64,000 nucleotides of DNA, taken from contig JAIUJO010000144.1 in NCBI GenBank assembly GCA_023846275.1, positions 834,450-898,449 of the forward strand. Reading direction: 5' to 3'. Source of the stretch: Vanilla planifolia. Taxonomy: Eukaryota; Streptophyta; Magnoliopsida; Asparagales; Orchidaceae. The position numbers and the translations under genes are program-made. The notes below the pieces were generated by a model. The model was not told the DNA's origin. It was given only the letters and a program-made list of their open reading frames with translations, and did no database searches. Below, one piece after another: positions 62,365-64,000 of this stretch. Positions within the stretch are counted from its first letter, which is position 1. Every line of letters starts with the position of its first letter.

Positions 62365-64000
62365 ATGCCAATCATTATCTGGAATATAAAAGGAGCTAAG
62401 AAAGGTAAATTTAGGAGTTATTTCCAATGCCTGGTTCGCGAGGGGAATGTGGAGGTTGTGGTGCTTATGGAAACGAAGACACAGACAATCTCCCGACGTG
62501 ACGCGAATTGGATTATAGGGAAGGATTTGGAATTTGCAGCCCAACCCTCATTGGGAATGTCTACTGGCATCATCATGTTGTGGAAGAAAGGGATTCAGCT
62601 TTCAATCATGGCGGCCTTGGCTTATATGGTGGCATGCTCGATCATCCCTTGGCAGGATTACAATCTTAACTGCTTCTTTGTGTATGGACCAAGAGATCAT
62701 CATAAACGATAGGAGAAACGCAGTGGACCTCAATTTGATCATGGCCCAGGAGGAGAAACGTAGTGGGGGCCAATTTATTTATGGAAGAGATCAGTAGAAC
62801 TTCGCTGAATTCATGCAGGATCTTCAGCTTGCTGACTTAGGTTTCTCCGGCAACCGATTCACATGGTGCATTTGGAAGGAGGGCAGTGCACGTGTCCTGA
62901 AGTAGCGTGACTGTGTTCTTTTTAATCCTGCTGGTCTGAGTGCATTCACTGAGAGCTCTGTGCATCATCTTTGTCTTCTCGGCTCGAACCATTGCCCGCT
63001 GCTGCTCAATTTTTTTGGCAGCAACACATAGCTGAAATCCAATAGGCTATTATTCGAAAGTGTATGGCTCAACTACCCACAGTCTTTTCATGTGGTGCAT
63101 CAGGCTTTGCATAGGCAGGCGAAGGGAAACCCAATGGAGATTGTCTCGATGAAGTTTAAGTGTTCATTGATGGCACAGCGCAGATAGAGTCGGAAGGAGG
63201 TGGTGAGCCTAGTTAACCGAAATAAGGAGCTGGTGTGTGACATAGATGAGCTGTAGGCCAGAGAGTTAAGGGAGGGACTTTCTTATGAGGACCATGTACG
63301 CCGTGTGGACTTGGTCACCGCCTTCCACCACAGCTGTGCACACGAGGGGCAGTGGTCGTGGCAGCACGACAAAGTTCACTGGGCGCAGGTTAGGGATGAC
63401 AACACGAGGTCTTTTCACAGCATGGCTACGTCTTAGGCTCGGTTGGACCGCATCACCATGCTCCAGGGTGGTGGACTCCTCAAACAGCATTGGGTGGGTT
63501 TTAATGGACTTCTTTGAACACAAATAGAGGAGTGGAGATCCCGGGAATATGCCGCAAATTACTGCACTTCCTGGCGAAGTGGATGCAGAGGCGGCTTCCA
63601 TGCTTGGAGGAAGGGTTACTGAGGACAAAGTTAACGTGGCACTACGGGGAATTAAGAGGAACAGTGCCCTGGGCAGTGATGTGATTACTACAAAATTCCT
63701 GCATGGCTACTGGGCTATCATGCGCGATGACGTTATCAAAGCTGTGTTTGCATTCTTCAAGGAGTGCAAGCTTCTGGATGGCTGGAAGGATACCATCATC
63801 ATTCTAATTCCAAAGAAGCAAGGGGCATGTAGGCTGAGCACTACCGGCCAATCAGCCTCTGCAACACCATTTATAAAGGGGTGGAGCAGGTCCTTGTCGG
63901 GAGGTTGAAGCCATTAATGCCGGACCTTATTTCACGTGAGCAAGATGCATTCATCCCCGAGCGTAGCATCTCTGACAACATTAACCTTGCGCAGGAGATG
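62365..64000 (+). pseudogene. LINE ORF2: AP-like endonuclease and RT start, disrupted, partial
   Basis: ORF2 nicks the target and reverse-transcribes the element. From the ATG at 62,365 the endonuclease begins 'IIIWNIKGAKKGKFRSY' and keeps 'LMETKTQ' with its catalytic Glu. The first frame stops at 62,710-62,712. The domain continues in other frames with 'DLGFSGNRFTW' (about 62,835-62,870) and ends with 'SNHCPLLL' (62,984 on), where the family has SDH, so a catalytic Asp is Asn. The pre-RT region is read at 63,549-63,830 ('GWKDTIIILIPKK'). RT begins with 'YRPISLCNTIYKG' at 63,842 and continues to 'ISDNINLAQEM' at the window edge. Confidence 0.9.

Larger units (their letters stand above)
58110..64000 (+). 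mobile_element. L1-type LINE, degenerate, 5' part; runs off the right edge
   Basis: From about 58,110 composition changes abruptly from AT-rich to GC-rich. The right part encodes a broken plant L1 ORF1 (DUF4283-like plus CCHC knuckle) and ORF2 (endonuclease and the start of reverse transcriptase). The element is interrupted by a solo LTR (58,557-60,497). With that LTR and one GGTAC copy removed, 58,110-58,556 joins the sequence that leads into the ORF1 ATG at 60,562, so it is probably the LINE 5' untranslated region. The exact 5' end is inferred from composition only. The 3' end, tail and target duplication lie outside the window. Confidence 0.85.

Noticed and set aside
63266-63628. 120-codon minus frame over LINE ORF2
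   Set aside because: It is antisense to the endonuclease-RT linker and has no domain.
1-64000. CRISPR array, bacterial operon, prophage or tRNA/rRNA genes
   Set aside because: There are no regularly spaced repeats with unique spacers, no bacterial gene organisation and no recognisable structural RNA. The direct repeats found are kilobase-sized or simple tandem units typical of plant repeats.

Overview
This window looks like repeat-rich intergenic DNA from the nuclear genome of a flowering plant. It is very AT-rich and holds no convincing host protein-coding gene, rRNA or tRNA. What can be recognised is transposable elements in several states of decay, plus direct duplications and microsatellites. 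The case for a plant rests on a Ty1/copia element primed by initiator tRNA-Met, Ty3/gypsy remnants of plant type, and an L1-type LINE whose ORF1 combines a DUF4283-like region with a CCHC knuckle. The species cannot be named from the sequence.

Layout from left to right. About 1,590-8,000 is a degenerate repeat complex that includes a minus-strand copia RT/RNase H remnant. From 8,000 to 14,094 is mostly featureless AT-rich DNA. At 14,100-22,924 sits a complete but inactive Ty1/copia element with two LTRs of about 1.85 kb, a primer-binding site, a polypurine tract and a perfect 5-bp target duplication (TCTTG). It lies directly beside a decayed minus-strand Ty3/gypsy pol (RNase H and integrase, 23,100-25,200). 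From 25,200 to 36,500 is AT-rich DNA with two large microsatellites and one LTR-like stretch with a minus-strand TATA box. At 36,500-39,540 a second copy of the copia-derived repeat family appears; its RT still shows a YVND box. From 39,590 to 43,340 are two diverged tandem duplications. At 47,000-48,730 a second gypsy remnant (gag, zinc knuckle, protease, minus strand) contains its own 69/66-bp tandem duplication. From 49,440 to 57,720 a roughly 4.15-kb unit is present twice in direct orientation; part of it is shared with 2,090-5,080. From about 58,110 to the right edge lies a GC-rich L1-type LINE (plus strand, broken ORF1 and ORF2), interrupted by a solo LTR of the same copia family (58,557-60,497) with a perfect GGTAC target duplication.

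How the parts relate: the nesting gives a relative history. The gypsy and older copia remnants came first. The full copia element and the solo LTR came later, because their target duplications are still perfect, although their coding capacity is gone. The copia element has the usual order (gag, protease, integrase, RT, RNase H), but stop codons and frameshifts mean it cannot now make a working polyprotein. I found no undescribed multi-gene system. The best leads are the family-specific U3 sub-repeats and the terminal hairpin of the copia LTRs, the long direct duplication with a clean internal deletion, and the pattern of TAG stops in the LINE.
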